A stretch of 64,000 nucleotides of DNA from Sphingobacterium kitahiroshimense (GCF_025961315.1 NZ_JAOQNK010000001.1:2294001-2358000); one strand, 5' to 3'. Positions 8,695-19,361 are shown, numbered from the stretch's first letter. Notes: a model not told the origin generated them from the sequence alone. Made by a program: numbers and translations.

Positions 8695-11142
8695 TTAGTC
8701 ATTCGTATTATTTGACTCAGGTTCATTTTTCCACAGTAGCTCTTGTTTCGGTAAGGCCAGATCAACTCCATTCTCCTGAAATACAGATTGGATGGTTTTA
8801 ATCACATCGCTTCTTACCTGACCCGTGTCTTTTAAAGTTTTCACCCAGAAGTAAATTTCTATCATTATAGATTGTGCTGACAGACTTCCAAATTGCACGG
8901 ATACAGCAGGAGTAACGAATATCTGATCATTCTTATGTAAAACATCTACGATTAACATTTTTACTTTATCCAGATCTGACCCATATTTTACCTCTATCTG
9001 AATATGTATTCGTTTTTTAAAACCACCGACAGTCCAATTTAATACATTGGAATTCAAAAGATCACCATTAGGCATAATGAGATCAGCACCATCTAGTGTA
9101 GCAATTACACTGCTACGAAAACCAATAGATTTAACCTTACCGGCATGTCCGTCAATTTCGATTAGATCATCTACGTTAACCGGTTTTTCAAAAGCTATAA
9201 TCAATCCACTGACTAGATTATTGACTAGTGATTGTAAGCCAAAACCAATTCCTACACCCAAAGCACCAATCACTAACATGATTTGATCCACGGGAATTCC
9301 GGCAGCAGCGAAGGCTAGGAAAAAACCGATTGAGATAATACTGATACGAATGAGCAGAATCCAGCTTCCCAAACGGAACTTTTTCTCCTGCTTATCATCG
9401 TTGGAATTCCATTGGGAGTCTGATGCAAAAAAAGATACTATTTTGGAAAGTACGGTGGCTCCGATCATAATAAGCATAAAAATAAGCAAGTTATATATCG
9501 AAAAGGTATAACTTCCTAACTGATGTTCTTCCTGAAAAAAACTTTTTAATGGTTCTGACAAAAGCCTAAACTCATAAAAATTTCGTCCAAATAATACGAA
9601 CCAGCCAACAATTAAAATAGCGTAAAAAAAGAATGGGGCCCGCTTACCAACTCGATTATAATTAATGTAAAAAAGTCTTCTTTCCTGCTTTTTATAAAGA
9701 TTAGAGGCATAAGTCAATCCCTCATTAACCAGCCTAATCACCCAAAGAAAAACAATCGCAACAACGACATTCATCAAACCTGCAACCATCAAAATTTTAG
9801 CAATATTGAAGCGCCCCAATACATTAAACAAAATCGAAAAAAGTTCCATTATGGTCATAAGAAAGATTGGTATAAGAATCCAACGCTCACGCAATTCTTG
9901 ATGACGCTCTTTATTAAAAAGAATAAAGATACCAGTAACAAAACTTATCATGGCAAGAATAACCATTAACCATCTTTCTGGCCTAGAAGCCTGCAATACA
10001 AGATTATCTACGGCTACAAAGGCAAACAAAACGACAAAAATAACCCAAATACCCAACCAATATTTAGAAATTTCTTTTCTAAATATAATAGTGATCATCA
10101 AAGCAGATACCAATACAATTCCCGCAGTAAAAACAAATGGTGGATTAGGAAATAAAAACTGAACTACACTGAGCGTAATCACTATTCCTGATAGAAATGG
10201 AGAGCTTAGTAGCATACTTTTCACTTCTTCTTTATTATTTATATTTCTAATTCCAGATCGTAAAGAATAAAGATAGGTCGTTACGAGAAGTAACAATAAA
10301 ACAGAAAGAATAATCTTTCCCCAATGCCCCTTTAGGTAATAAAAGAATACCAGCTTTGCTTTTAGTGCGGAAAAGTAAAGCACTTCGTGGATCGGCCGAT
10401 CAAAATTACTTTCTTCCCAAAGATTTAAAAATTCTTGTTGAAATGTTTTATCTGAAATTTGCTGTTGATCGTATTCAATTTCTTCCATTCCAGTTTGAAG
10501 TTGAAGCAACTCAAAATTAACTTGATTCTGTATGGTCTGTATAGTATTAATATTATCTTTTAATAAAGTTGTGACAGGAGTTATTTCCACAGCTACAACT
10601 TTCAGTTTGTGAATATATTGATTGAGTTCCGTTGAGTCTTTAGATAATATAAATAGTGATTTATCATTACATAACGAATCAATCTGAAATCTATAACGAA
10701 CCAGCTGGTCTAAATAACGATCAACCCGTTTCTTATAGATAGAAACCTCTGCATGAAGAGCATCAAGAATATGATAAGTTGTGGTCAGGTTGCGCGAGGT
10801 TTGAGTTGTACCCTTATTTTCAAAGACACCATCTTTAGAAATATTATGCCATTGGGAAACTTGATTCAGATCACGAATAAGGGCTACAGTATCAAAACCT
10901 TTTTTCAAAAAAGAGCGGGCTTGCCTCGACAGCACTTCGATTTCTTCAATGACTTGATTTTGTCGTATGGCCGCTTTATCTGTCTCTATATCTTGAAGAC
11001 TTTTTTTCGCCGATTCTTTAAAAAAAATTTCGGTACGTGAAACGAAATCTTGCTTTGCACTATCTTGTGCCAACACTTTTGAATATGCGTCAGAAACAAA
11101 AAGAAATATGGTCAGCAGTATAGATATATTCAAAAAGCGCAT
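8695..11142 (-). CDS. Large MscS-family mechanosensitive channel
   Basis: An 815-residue inner-membrane protein. A signal sequence (1-26) leads a periplasmic helical/coiled-coil region (about 30-260), then about eleven hydrophobic segments, then the MscS pore and beta domain (about 595-790). Diagnostic motifs are GALGVGIGFGLQSLVNNLVSG (pore helix TM3), IIAFEKPVNVDDLIEI and the beta-domain GKVKSIGFRSS with MPNGDLLNSNVLNW. The size and extra segments place it with MscK/MscM-like (YbdG/YjeP-type) multi-domain channels, not with the small MscS. Role: release of solutes on hypo-osmotic shock, inferred from family. It heads a minus-strand group with the PCMD lipoprotein and barrel genes, though a shared function is not evident. 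Confidence 0.92.
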   Translation of the reverse strand: MRFLNISILLTIFLFVSDAYSKVLAQDSAKQDFVSRTEIFFKESAKKSLQDIETDKAAIRQNQVIEEIEVLSRQARSFLKKGFDTVALIRDLNQVSQWHNISKDGVFENKGTTQTSRNLTTTYHILDALHAEVSIYKKRVDRYLDQLVRYRFQIDSLCNDKSLFILSKDSTELNQYIHKLKVVAVEITPVTTLLKDNINTIQTIQNQVNFELLQLQTGMEEIEYDQQQISDKTFQQEFLNLWEESNFDRPIHEVLYFSALKAKLVFFYYLKGHWGKIILSVLLLLLVTTYLYSLRSGIRNINNKEEVKSMLLSSPFLSGIVITLSVVQFLFPNPPFVFTAGIVLVSALMITIIFRKEISKYWLGIWVIFVVLFAFVAVDNLVLQASRPERWLMVILAMISFVTGIFILFNKERHQELRERWILIPIFLMTIMELFSILFNVLGRFNIAKILMVAGLMNVVVAIVFLWVIRLVNEGLTYASNLYKKQERRLFYINYNRVGKRAPFFFYAILIVGWFVLFGRNFYEFRLLSEPLKSFFQEEHQLGSYTFSIYNLLIFMLIMIGATVLSKIVSFFASDSQWNSNDDKQEKKFRLGSWILLIRISIISIGFFLAFAAAGIPVDQIMLVIGALGVGIGFGLQSLVNNLVSGLIIAFEKPVNVDDLIEIDGHAGKVKSIGFRSSVIATLDGADLIMPNGDLLNSNVLNWTVGGFKKRIHIQIEVKYGSDLDKVKMLIVDVLHKNDQIFVTPAVSVQFGSLSAQSIMIEIYFWVKTLKDTGQVRSDVIKTIQSVFQENGVDLALPKQELLWKNEPESNNTND

Positions 11143-11490
11143 TCTCTTTAATAATTAGGTTAATAAGTTTATCCTACACAAAAGATTATATGTCAGAGCA
11201 CTCATCAAATTTAATGATTAATATTGAAGTATTTTATGTTTTTAAGCTAAATAATCGATAGGCAATATCAATTCTAAAAACATGAGTACTCATCTACAAT
11301 TGATTTTAAAAACCATATTAACACGTAAATGGAAGATAATCGTACTCTCCTATATATCTTAGCATCACACCTTAATTTACACTGATCCTGAAAATAAGGA
11401 GACGGGCGGTTTGGTTGTTATAATAATCATGAGAAAATGATCTTAAATCGATCACTTTCTCATGATAATAGCACGGTAAGACTCCTCAAA
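11143..11490. other. Gene-free stretch between map and the MscS gene
   Basis: 348 nt without a credible reading frame. Besides the stem-loop at 11426-11466 I see only AT-rich sequence that presumably holds the promoter of the MscS gene. Confidence 0.6.
11426..11466 (-). terminator. 17-bp stem-loop downstream of map
   Basis: Arms 11426-11442 and 11450-11466 are inverted repeats with a single non-identity. In a minus-strand transcript the odd pair becomes a G-U wobble, so the stem is fully paired only in RNA reading out of map. No strong T-tract follows, so it may be a processing or stability element and not a classical terminator. Confidence 0.5.
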
Positions 11491-12288
11491 TTAGTAGTAA
11501 GAAGAGTTTAAGTTATTGTTTTCTTTTTCCGCTTTTTCAATAATTTTGATATCTGTCAGAATTAGAGGAAAGTTTTTCTTAATACATACATCCTGTTCAA
11601 AATGGACTGAAGGTTTACCATCTGCAGTCCGAATAGTCCAACCGTCCTCCTCTGTATAATTATCATCCGTTCCTAAATTAATCATCGGTTCAATTGCTAT
11701 CACTAAGTTTTCTTTCAAGACCTTACCTTTACCACGTTGTCCATAGTTAGGAATATCTGGTCCTTCGTGCAAATCACGTCCTAATCCATGACCGACCAAG
11801 TCGCGTACTAAACCATATCCATATGGTGAAATATGAGAGGCTATTGCATAACCTATATCGCCAATACGATTACCATGCACAGCTTGCTCGATACCTTTAA
11901 TCAATGATTCCTTTGTGATTTTGACTAATTGAATTACTTCTTGAGCAACTTCACCAATGATAAATGTATATGCCTGATCTCCGTGAAATCCGTTTTTAAA
12001 TGCTCCAACATCTATGGAAACTAAATCACCCTCTTTCAAAGGATTATGATTTGGAAATCCATGTACGATAGCATCATTTACTGAAGCACAGATATGGAAT
12101 GGAAATCCACCAAAATTATGAAACGAAGGAATTGCACCATGATCACGAATAAATTCATTTGCAAAACGATCGATATCAAGTGTTGTGATACCTGGTCTAA
12201 TAATCGATGCAATAGCAGCCAATGTTTGACTTGTCAATTTTGCACTTATTTGCATTAATGCTACTTCTTCTTCTGTCTTATAAATCAT
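11491..12288 (-). CDS. map: Type I methionine aminopeptidase
   Basis: Removes the initiator methionine from nascent proteins; cytoplasmic dinuclear metalloenzyme. The 265-residue pita-bread fold protein has the expected order of metal ligands: His in NDAIVHGFP, two Asp in SIDVGAFKNGFHGDQAYTF, His in LVGHGLGRDLHEGP, Glu in AIEPMIN, and the final Glu in HFEQDVCI. There is no N-terminal SH3-like or zinc extension, and no type II insert. Bacteroidota often carry map in the spc ribosomal operon; this copy is isolated, so it may be a second, accessory map. ATG at 12288. Confidence 0.94.
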   Translation of the reverse strand: MIYKTEEEVALMQISAKLTSQTLAAIASIIRPGITTLDIDRFANEFIRDHGAIPSFHNFGGFPFHICASVNDAIVHGFPNHNPLKEGDLVSIDVGAFKNGFHGDQAYTFIIGEVAQEVIQLVKITKESLIKGIEQAVHGNRIGDIGYAIASHISPYGYGLVRDLVGHGLGRDLHEGPDIPNYGQRGKGKVLKENLVIAIEPMINLGTDDNYTEEDGWTIRTADGKPSVHFEQDVCIKKNFPLILTDIKIIEKAEKENNNLNSSYY

Positions 12289-12489
12289 ATCATTTATTTT
12301 TATTACAATCTGTTACAATCAGGCTTTTAGCCAATAAATATCACTTCACCAGGATCAAGATTCTAAATGAGCACACATCCATCTAATCTACTGATTAAGT
12401 AATAGTTTGAAACAAATTTAATGACCATAATACAACTAGAAAAGTAAAAATTGGACAATAATTCGACATAGCACTGAATATATTTTAAG

Positions 12490-12497
12490 TACTTTTG
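12490..12497 (+). promoter_or_regulatory. Bacteroidota -7 box directly before an AraC-type gene
   Basis: TACTTTTG matches TAnnTTTG and ends only 7 nt before the ATG at 12505, so the transcript would begin at or within a few nucleotides of the start codon (leaderless or nearly so). Confidence 0.5.
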
Positions 12498-12504
12498 TAA
12501 AACT

Positions 12505-13341
12505 ATGCCCATTAATTTTTTTGGAGATATTAAACCATCTGATTCCATAATAGGAGAATCAACAAGATACTGGAGGGATTCTAATTTATTTTTTAAATCA
12601 GAATGCATCTTAGGTGCATATGTATTTTCATGCAAAGACTTAGAAGGCAACCAGGCACTATTCAATGACGGTCTTCCTACTTTAATTTTTATGCCTAATA
12701 AAACGGATATCGTTCATATTAAAAAGGCTGATCAAACAATCAAATTAAATGCGGCATGGGTATGTTGTGGGACAATACAGAATACTTACTGGCAACTACC
12801 TCAAGATCTTGAATATATTATTGTATTACGTTTTCATCCTTCATCCTTTTATCAAATTTTTGATGTAGCACCAGAATTCTTTCTTTCACATCCCGTCTGT
12901 AGCTTAACTGACATCATAAGTGAAAAATCAAAATTGCTAATCGATAAACTGTATCAAAATAAAACTGTTGCAGATCGTATGCAATTACTGGAAAACACCA
13001 TGCGCACATATACTCCAGCAGAAAACCTACCTTCTCTGCTTCAAGAAGCTTTAAATAAAATTGAACAGAAAAAAGGAAATATATCTGTAGCAGATGTAAT
13101 CCATGGTTTGGGAGGAAAAATAAATCGTAAATGGCTACAGAGAAGTTTTGTAAAATACATGGGAATTTCTCCTAAAAAATACATTTCTTTACAACGCTTC
13201 ATTTATATATATGGCGAGTGGCAGAGCAACTATCAAAAGGATTTCATATCGAACTCTTTCTTATCTGGTTATTATGATTACAACCATTTTTTAAAAGATT
13301 TCAAACTATATATAGGCGTCTCACCCACGAAATTTAAATAA
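12505..13341 (+). CDS. AraC-family transcriptional regulator (DUF6597-type N-terminus)
   Basis: A 278-residue regulator. The N-terminal half (to about 170) resembles the beta-rich ligand domain found before AraC helices in Bacteroidota. The last 100 residues form the double helix-turn-helix, ending with the family tail in the form HFLKDFKLYIGVSPTKF. The first HTH (SVADVIHGLGGKINRKWLQRSF) is less canonical than usual. It faces the Tet(X)-like monooxygenase gene, 37 nt apart and convergent. Effector and target unknown. The start is the first ATG after an upstream -7 box. Confidence 0.85.
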   Translation: MPINFFGDIKPSDSIIGESTRYWRDSNLFFKSECILGAYVFSCKDLEGNQALFNDGLPTLIFMPNKTDIVHIKKADQTIKLNAAWVCCGTIQNTYWQLPQDLEYIIVLRFHPSSFYQIFDVAPEFFLSHPVCSLTDIISEKSKLLIDKLYQNKTVADRMQLLENTMRTYTPAENLPSLLQEALNKIEQKKGNISVADVIHGLGGKINRKWLQRSFVKYMGISPKKYISLQRFIYIYGEWQSNYQKDFISNSFLSGYYDYNHFLKDFKLYIGVSPTKFK

Positions 13342-13378
13342 GCAGAAACTATTTCCTGCTCATTTAAATACAATATTA

Positions 13379-14536
13379 CTAATCTTCATGTGTAAGATTA
13401 AAAAATGTAAGCATTTGCTCTAATGCATTATTGGCATGCATAATTTCACTATTCTTTAAAGTATCTGCTGTAGCCTCTGCACCTCTCTTGATCATATCTG
13501 CTTCAAAAAATGCTATAGCACTCTTTAAATCACTAAATTTATCACTGGTAAGACATGATGCCAATTCAAATGCATCTTGCATCGCAACATTGGCACCTTC
13601 ACCAGCAAAGGGTGGCATCCGATGAGCCGCATCTCCAATCATAGTCAGGTTATGATTTGCTTCCCAAGATTGATCAAGCGGAAAGTAGTATTGTGGACGT
13701 AAAATTAACTGAACATGCTCATTTCTAAAAAATTCAGACCATGCTGTACTCCATTCCACAAACACCTGTCTGAACCATTGATCCGCTTGCTGCTTGTCTT
13801 TCAAATCTATTCCATTTTCTTTGAACCAATGTTCTGGACATTTAAAGCTCGCAACAAACATAATCGAACCATCACCTTTAGATCCGTATCCCACAAATTG
13901 CCCCTGCCCAAAAGCCATCACCTTTCCATCTTTCGCAAATTCAACAAGTTTTGGAGCATGAATAGCGGCATCATAGATATTACCTTCAATCAAGGTGATA
14001 CCAGAATATATAGGCTTAATAGTACTAATGAGCGGACGAATTTTTGAATTAGCTCCATCGGCAGCAATTACCAAATCTGCATATGTAGTTGTGCCATTTT
14101 TAAAATTTAAATACCATCCATCTTGATGTGATTCCATGGACACAAATTGGCTGTCCCAAATGACAGTATCGGGTTTTAATGAATTTAACAGAATATCACG
14201 CAATGGTCCGCGGTCTATTTCAGGTCGGTCTTCTCCTTTTCCAATTTCACGATCATGATCATCCATGTGAATGTTAAGATCCTGATCGACAAGCAACAAT
14301 TTACTTGCAGTGGGTCGGTGATGTTTATAAAACTCTTGAAGAAGACCTGCACGCTTCATCGCTTCTAATCCAGTACCTTCATGAAGATCCAACGTAGATC
14401 CTTGCACGCGCACTTCACGATTAATATCCCTTTCGTAAACATTTACTTCCACATTTTGCATCTGTAAAAGACGAGCTAAAGTTAACCCGCCAACGCCACC
14501 TCCGACGATAGCAATTTTCTTATTTTCTACTAACAT
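13379..14536 (-). CDS. Tet(X)-like FAD-dependent monooxygenase
   Basis: Class A flavoprotein hydroxylase of 385 residues, essentially the length of Tet(X). The dinucleotide motif GGGVGG (12-17) follows the first strand; then VYERD and STLDLHEGTGLEAMKRAGLL, DTVIWD in the middle, and the second FAD motif GDAAHRMPPFAGEGAN near residue 297. These blocks match what I recall of Tet(X) closely (TLDLHKGSGQEAMKKAGLL, DTVIWD, GDAAHLMPPFAGQGVN), but the sequence is clearly not a tet(X) allele: the substrate-contact regions differ. It reads as a chromosomal relative that may hydroxylate tetracycline-like or other aromatic substrates. The AraC gene 29 nt upstream on the same strand probably shares its transcript. 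Confidence 0.87.
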   Translation of the reverse strand: MLVENKKIAIVGGGVGGLTLARLLQMQNVEVNVYERDINREVRVQGSTLDLHEGTGLEAMKRAGLLQEFYKHHRPTASKLLLVDQDLNIHMDDHDREIGKGEDRPEIDRGPLRDILLNSLKPDTVIWDSQFVSMESHQDGWYLNFKNGTTTYADLVIAADGANSKIRPLISTIKPIYSGITLIEGNIYDAAIHAPKLVEFAKDGKVMAFGQGQFVGYGSKGDGSIMFVASFKCPEHWFKENGIDLKDKQQADQWFRQVFVEWSTAWSEFFRNEHVQLILRPQYYFPLDQSWEANHNLTMIGDAAHRMPPFAGEGANVAMQDAFELASCLTSDKFSDLKSAIAFFEADMIKRGAEATADTLKNSEIMHANNALEQMLTFFNLTHED

Positions 14537-14565
14537 TCTTTTTCTTTTAACACGATGTGGTAAAA

Positions 14566-15324
14566 TTATTCAGAGTTAAGAGAAGATAATAGTATAAATC
14601 GGTCGTTTTTATTCTTCAATAATTCTTTCGGTACTACGCCAGAAAATTTTTTTATATCTTTTATAAAATGGGTCTGATCAAAAAAATTCTCTTCAGGAAA
14701 CAATTTCCCCTGTGCAACATGATCCAGAGATGCTCGAAAGCGTAAGACATTGCAGTATACCTTCAGGGATAGGCCAAATTGCTGATTGAAATACCTATTG
14801 ATCTGACGGCTGCTCCATATCACTTTTTCTGCTAATTCTTTTACAGTCACGGATCCCTTCGAGGCATAAATTAAATCAAATAAGTGTTGTTTCCGTTTAT
14901 CGATTTGATGGGGAATTAAGGACTCCATTGTCAGTGTTGCTTTATTCATAAAACAATTAAAATCTTGCAGATCATCTTCAGAAAAATCCCAAAAATCACT
15001 TGTAAGCACTTTGCCTGAATCCACTAGATCGGAAATAGGTTGTTTCAAAATATAGTCGACAGCAAGTAATTTAAAACTTACCACAAACATCTTTATACGT
15101 GCGGGAATAGTCGCCGGTTTATGTTGTGTACCAAGTCCCAATAATATGATTTGAAAAGGATTTTCCGGTGATTTAGAAAATATCAGATCAATTCGTCCAT
15201 CTGGTAAACCAACTGTTTCTTTTTCCTGATCAGATTGATTATGCAAAAACCAAAAGCTTTCTACATAATCCCAAAGGGATTTATTCGGTAAAAAAACGCC
15301 ATAGTCTATGCTCTTATCCATCAC
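14566..15324 (-). CDS. AraC-family regulator upstream of the Tet(X)-like gene
   Basis: A 252-residue regulator. The N-terminal part begins with the DUF6597 pattern (residues 10-60, PNKSLWDYVESFWFL and GLPDGRIDLIF). The C-terminal AraC HTH has SVTVKELAEKVIWSSRQINRYFNQQFG followed by FFDQTHFIKDIKKFSGVVPKE. It is co-directional with the monooxygenase (29 nt gap), so probably in one operon, which makes local control of the monooxygenase likely. A TAGTTTTG box lies 58 nt before the start. Confidence 0.88.
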   Translation of the reverse strand: MMDKSIDYGVFLPNKSLWDYVESFWFLHNQSDQEKETVGLPDGRIDLIFSKSPENPFQIILLGLGTQHKPATIPARIKMFVVSFKLLAVDYILKQPISDLVDSGKVLTSDFWDFSEDDLQDFNCFMNKATLTMESLIPHQIDKRKQHLFDLIYASKGSVTVKELAEKVIWSSRQINRYFNQQFGLSLKVYCNVLRFRASLDHVAQGKLFPEENFFDQTHFIKDIKKFSGVVPKELLKNKNDRFILLSSLNSE

Positions 15325-15382
15325 CTTACAACCATATTTAACTGTGATCTGACAGCTGAAAATTCATAATTTATTGAAATAT

Positions 15383-15390
15383 CAAAACTA
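15383..15390 (-). promoter_or_regulatory. -7 box for the AraC/monooxygenase operon
   Basis: Minus-strand TAGTTTTG matches TAnnTTTG. No matching -33 TTG stands out. Confidence 0.42.
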
Positions 15391-15475
15391 ATTTACAGAT
15401 TATATTCTTACAGATAAATACTTCTCCTATTTAATAATTATAAATAGCATATACTTAGACCAGCTCCCCTAATCT

Positions 15476-16126
15476 TTAATTATCTATCTTAATCGTTGCT
15501 AGCCATTTCTTTATATCCGCTTTAACCTGCTCTTCTTTTGCACCTTTCATCACCAAAAAAAGTCCTTCTTTTTCCTTTCCGCCTGTAGTAGAATAGCCTG
15601 TTAAAACGGTACTATTAGCACATAATTGCCTTAAAGTTTCAAAACTGCTACCAATACCATACCCGCCATTCGTGTTAAAAGGAACAATCGTTTTCCCACT
15701 TAAATCATTTTGGGACAAAAAGCTTTTGATTGGAGGAGGAAGTTGCATTCCCCAAGTAGGAAACCCGACAAAAATTACATCATATTGTTTTATATTCTCA
15801 ATTTGCGTTTTTAAAGGAGGCAAATAGCCTCCTTGATTTTCACGAGCAACCTGATCTACTGCACTTTGATAATCCAGTGGATAAGCTGTCATTAATTCGA
15901 TCGGCACCAGATCACCTCCTATTTCTTTGTGGATGATCTGAGCAACTGCCTTTGTATTGTTTGTACGCGATAAGTACACGATTAATATCTTTTTATCATG
16001 AAGCGGTTTGTCTGTTATTGGAGCAGAGCTAGACTGCTCTTTTATCGGTTCTTGAGCCTGAGAACAGGATAATAGCAATAATAAAGCTACACTTAATAGT
16101 AATCCGTATTTTGTTAATGCTTTCAT
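15476..16126 (-). CDS. Flavodoxin-fold lipoprotein
   Basis: A 216-residue exported flavodoxin (Flavodoxin_4-like). The signal peptide carries lipobox LLLSC near residue 21. The mature fold has the FMN phosphate loop in the form SRTNNTKAVAQII, the FVGFPTWGMQLPPPIKSFL segment (isoalloxazine-side loop with Trp) and FNTNGGYGIGSS. Such proteins are periplasm-facing electron carriers or quinone/disulfide reductase-like enzymes; the electron donor here is unknown. An aldo/keto reductase gene lies just upstream on the same strand, and both genes have the same 34-nt element in front of them, so they are probably induced together. Not a short-chain cytosolic flavodoxin, because of the lipid anchor. Confidence 0.88.
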   Translation of the reverse strand: MKALTKYGLLLSVALLLLLSCSQAQEPIKEQSSSAPITDKPLHDKKILIVYLSRTNNTKAVAQIIHKEIGGDLVPIELMTAYPLDYQSAVDQVARENQGGYLPPLKTQIENIKQYDVIFVGFPTWGMQLPPPIKSFLSQNDLSGKTIVPFNTNGGYGIGSSFETLRQLCANSTVLTGYSTTGGKEKEGLFLVMKGAKEEQVKADIKKWLATIKIDN

Positions 16127-16174
16127 TATTAATCAATTTATTAGACAAATATCAAACCGTCAGTTTTTATTTTA

Positions 16175-16208
16175 GTATACGGATTACGGAAAAAACTACC
16201 CTTATTAC
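16175..16208 (-). promoter_or_regulatory. 34-nt operator-like element, copy 1 (before flavodoxin gene)
   Basis: 26 of 34 positions are identical to 17305-17338. On the plus strand it starts GTATACnGATTACGG and ends TACCnTTATTAC. In the minus orientation GTAAT recurs as a direct repeat, the arrangement typical of AraC-family half-sites. It lies 49 nt before the flavodoxin start codon. Confidence 0.55.
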
Positions 16209-17573
<1,365 letters not shown>

Positions 17574-18602
17574 TTGTTGTACAAAATCAAAAAAATATTG
17601 TTAGCAAAATACAGTTCATGGCAGGTCTTATTAATCAGTATCGCTGCCGCAACATTTATTATATACCCGGATATCACCTGGTTACCTTTTGAATTAAGAG
17701 GATTAGAAGAAACAAGAAAAATGCAGCATATCATCTTTTTCTTATTTCGCTACCTGTTCTTTGTCTCATTGGTTTTTATTTTGATTAAAAGCAATCTGAC
17801 TTATCTTCGATCTTCAACCTTAAAAAAACGGATCGCTTACAATCTTTTGATATCAGCTAGCGGCTACGTTGTATATGGCGGTATTTCATTTTTACTATTT
17901 ACCAAAGTAAGGCATTTTGGAAGTCTTGTACTCTTTCAATTCTTTGTTGTTTCTATCCTGAGTTCGCTCGTGGGGTACATTATACAGCTCTATCGCGATA
18001 AGAGAAAAAAAGAACAGCAGATTGAGGAGCTAACCATGAAAAATCTACAGAGCCGCTATGATGCACTTACCAATCAGATCAACCCACATTTCTTTTTTAA
18101 TTCCCTAAATGGTCTAACTTCTTTAATTCGAAAAAAGAATGATGAAGTCACTTTAACTTATGTTAACAAATTATCTGATGTATTCCGATACATTCTGCAG
18201 AGTGACAAAAAAGGTCTGGTTACTTTGAGAGAAGAGCTTGCTTTCGTAGATGCTTTTAAATATATGATGGAAGTTCGCTTTGCCAATAAATTGACCTATA
18301 ACGTTGATATAAGTGATGAAGTATTGGACTATAAATTACCAGTGTTATCTATCCTCCCTTTATTGGATAACATTGTTGTACATAATATCATTGACAGCGA
18401 TCATAAAATGATCATTGATATTTACTTCAATGACCGCAATGAACTTGTTGTTTCAAATCCTATTTACCCTAAATTGGTCGCACCCGTCAGTAACGGAACA
18501 GGTCTTAAAAATCTAGAAAGTAGATTTATATTATTACTGGAAAAACCGATACATATTGAAGATAATGGCAAAACATTTACAGTTTATTTACCCTTAAAGT
18601 AA
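17574..18602 (+). CDS. LytS-type sensor histidine kinase (His_kinase family)
   Basis: A 342-residue membrane kinase. Four hydrophobic segments (about 17-150) precede a short coiled coil and the His_kinase core with QINPHFFFNSLNGLTSLI (phospho-His in NPHFFFN). The ATP domain is reduced: NIVVHNII stands at the N-box, and the GTGLKNLESRF segment closes it. The first in-frame ATG is at residue 50, inside a membrane segment, and an in-frame TAG lies at 17562-17564, so translation must begin at the TTG at 17574 or 17577. Followed after 3-6 nt by its LytTR response regulator. Signal unknown. Confidence 0.9.
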   Translation: MLYKIKKILLAKYSSWQVLLISIAAATFIIYPDITWLPFELRGLEETRKMQHIIFFLFRYLFFVSLVFILIKSNLTYLRSSTLKKRIAYNLLISASGYVVYGGISFLLFTKVRHFGSLVLFQFFVVSILSSLVGYIIQLYRDKRKKEQQIEELTMKNLQSRYDALTNQINPHFFFNSLNGLTSLIRKKNDEVTLTYVNKLSDVFRYILQSDKKGLVTLREELAFVDAFKYMMEVRFANKLTYNVDISDEVLDYKLPVLSILPLLDNIVVHNIIDSDHKMIIDIYFNDRNELVVSNPIYPKLVAPVSNGTGLKNLESRFILLLEKPIHIEDNGKTFTVYLPLK

Positions 18603-18608
18603 TTATTG

Positions 18609-19361
18609 ATGCAGGTATTAATTGTTGAAGACGAAACTGCAGCTTATGAAAGCTTGGTTGAGATATTAAAAGAAATTGATCCCACTATTCAGGTATTAGG
18701 TAATACAGAAAGTGTCAGCCAGACCATTAACTGGTTAACTACAAATCCACCGCCGGATCTCATTTTAATGGATATTCATCTTTCTGATGGTGCGGCATTT
18801 CTTATCTTCAATCATGTTGAGGTCGAAATTCCTATAATCTTTACTACTGCTTATGATGAATATGCTATTGAAGCCTTCAAGGTCAACAGTATTGATTATT
18901 TGCTAAAACCAATAAAGAAAAATGATCTTGACCGCGCGTTGCAAAAATTTCAACGTTTTACACAATCAGATCTAGTAGCCTATATCTCAAAGATTACGCA
19001 ATTAGCTCCTGCCAAACAGTATAAAGATAAAATCTTAATTCCTGTTCAAGACAGATTAATTCCAATTGACCTACAGACTGTTTCTTTTTTTTACACAACA
19101 GATAAAAGTACCCATATCTATCTCAAAGATGGCAGTAAATATCCTTATTCAAGAACACTCGAGCAACTCTATATTACTTTAAATCCTAAGAACTTTTATC
19201 GTGCTAACAAACAGTTCATTATTGCAAGAAATTCAGTCGAGAGCATCACCATCTGGTTTGATAACCGCTTACTTATTACACTTGATACAGAAACCCCTGA
19301 ACGCATTTATGTCAGTAAAAATAAAGCTTCAGATTTTAAAGAATGGATGGTAAATATGTAA
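18609..19361 (+). CDS. LytTR-family response regulator
   Basis: A 250-residue response regulator: receiver domain 1-120 with phospho-acceptor Asp in LILMDIHLSDG (about residue 56), Thr in FTTAYDEYA and Lys in YLLKPIKK; LytTR DNA-binding domain about 145-250 (IPIDLQTVSFFYTTD, FYRANKQFIIARNSV). The ATG at 18609 begins MQVLIVEDE and is preferred over an in-frame TTG one codon earlier. It is directly downstream of the kinase, forming the standard Bacteroidota LytS/LytTR pair. The downstream genes (DUF418, AraC) are possible targets by position only. Confidence 0.94.
   Translation: MQVLIVEDETAAYESLVEILKEIDPTIQVLGNTESVSQTINWLTTNPPPDLILMDIHLSDGAAFLIFNHVEVEIPIIFTTAYDEYAIEAFKVNSIDYLLKPIKKNDLDRALQKFQRFTQSDLVAYISKITQLAPAKQYKDKILIPVQDRLIPIDLQTVSFFYTTDKSTHIYLKDGSKYPYSRTLEQLYITLNPKNFYRANKQFIIARNSVESITIWFDNRLLITLDTETPERIYVSKNKASDFKEWMVNM

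Noticed and set aside
12363..12665. Minus-strand 100-residue frame between map and the AraC gene
   Set aside because: Overlaps the AraC start and promoter and has no recognisable protein features.
13342..13378. Short AGCAG/CTGCT stem between convergent genes
   Set aside because: Only five pairs and no T-tract, too weak to call a terminator.
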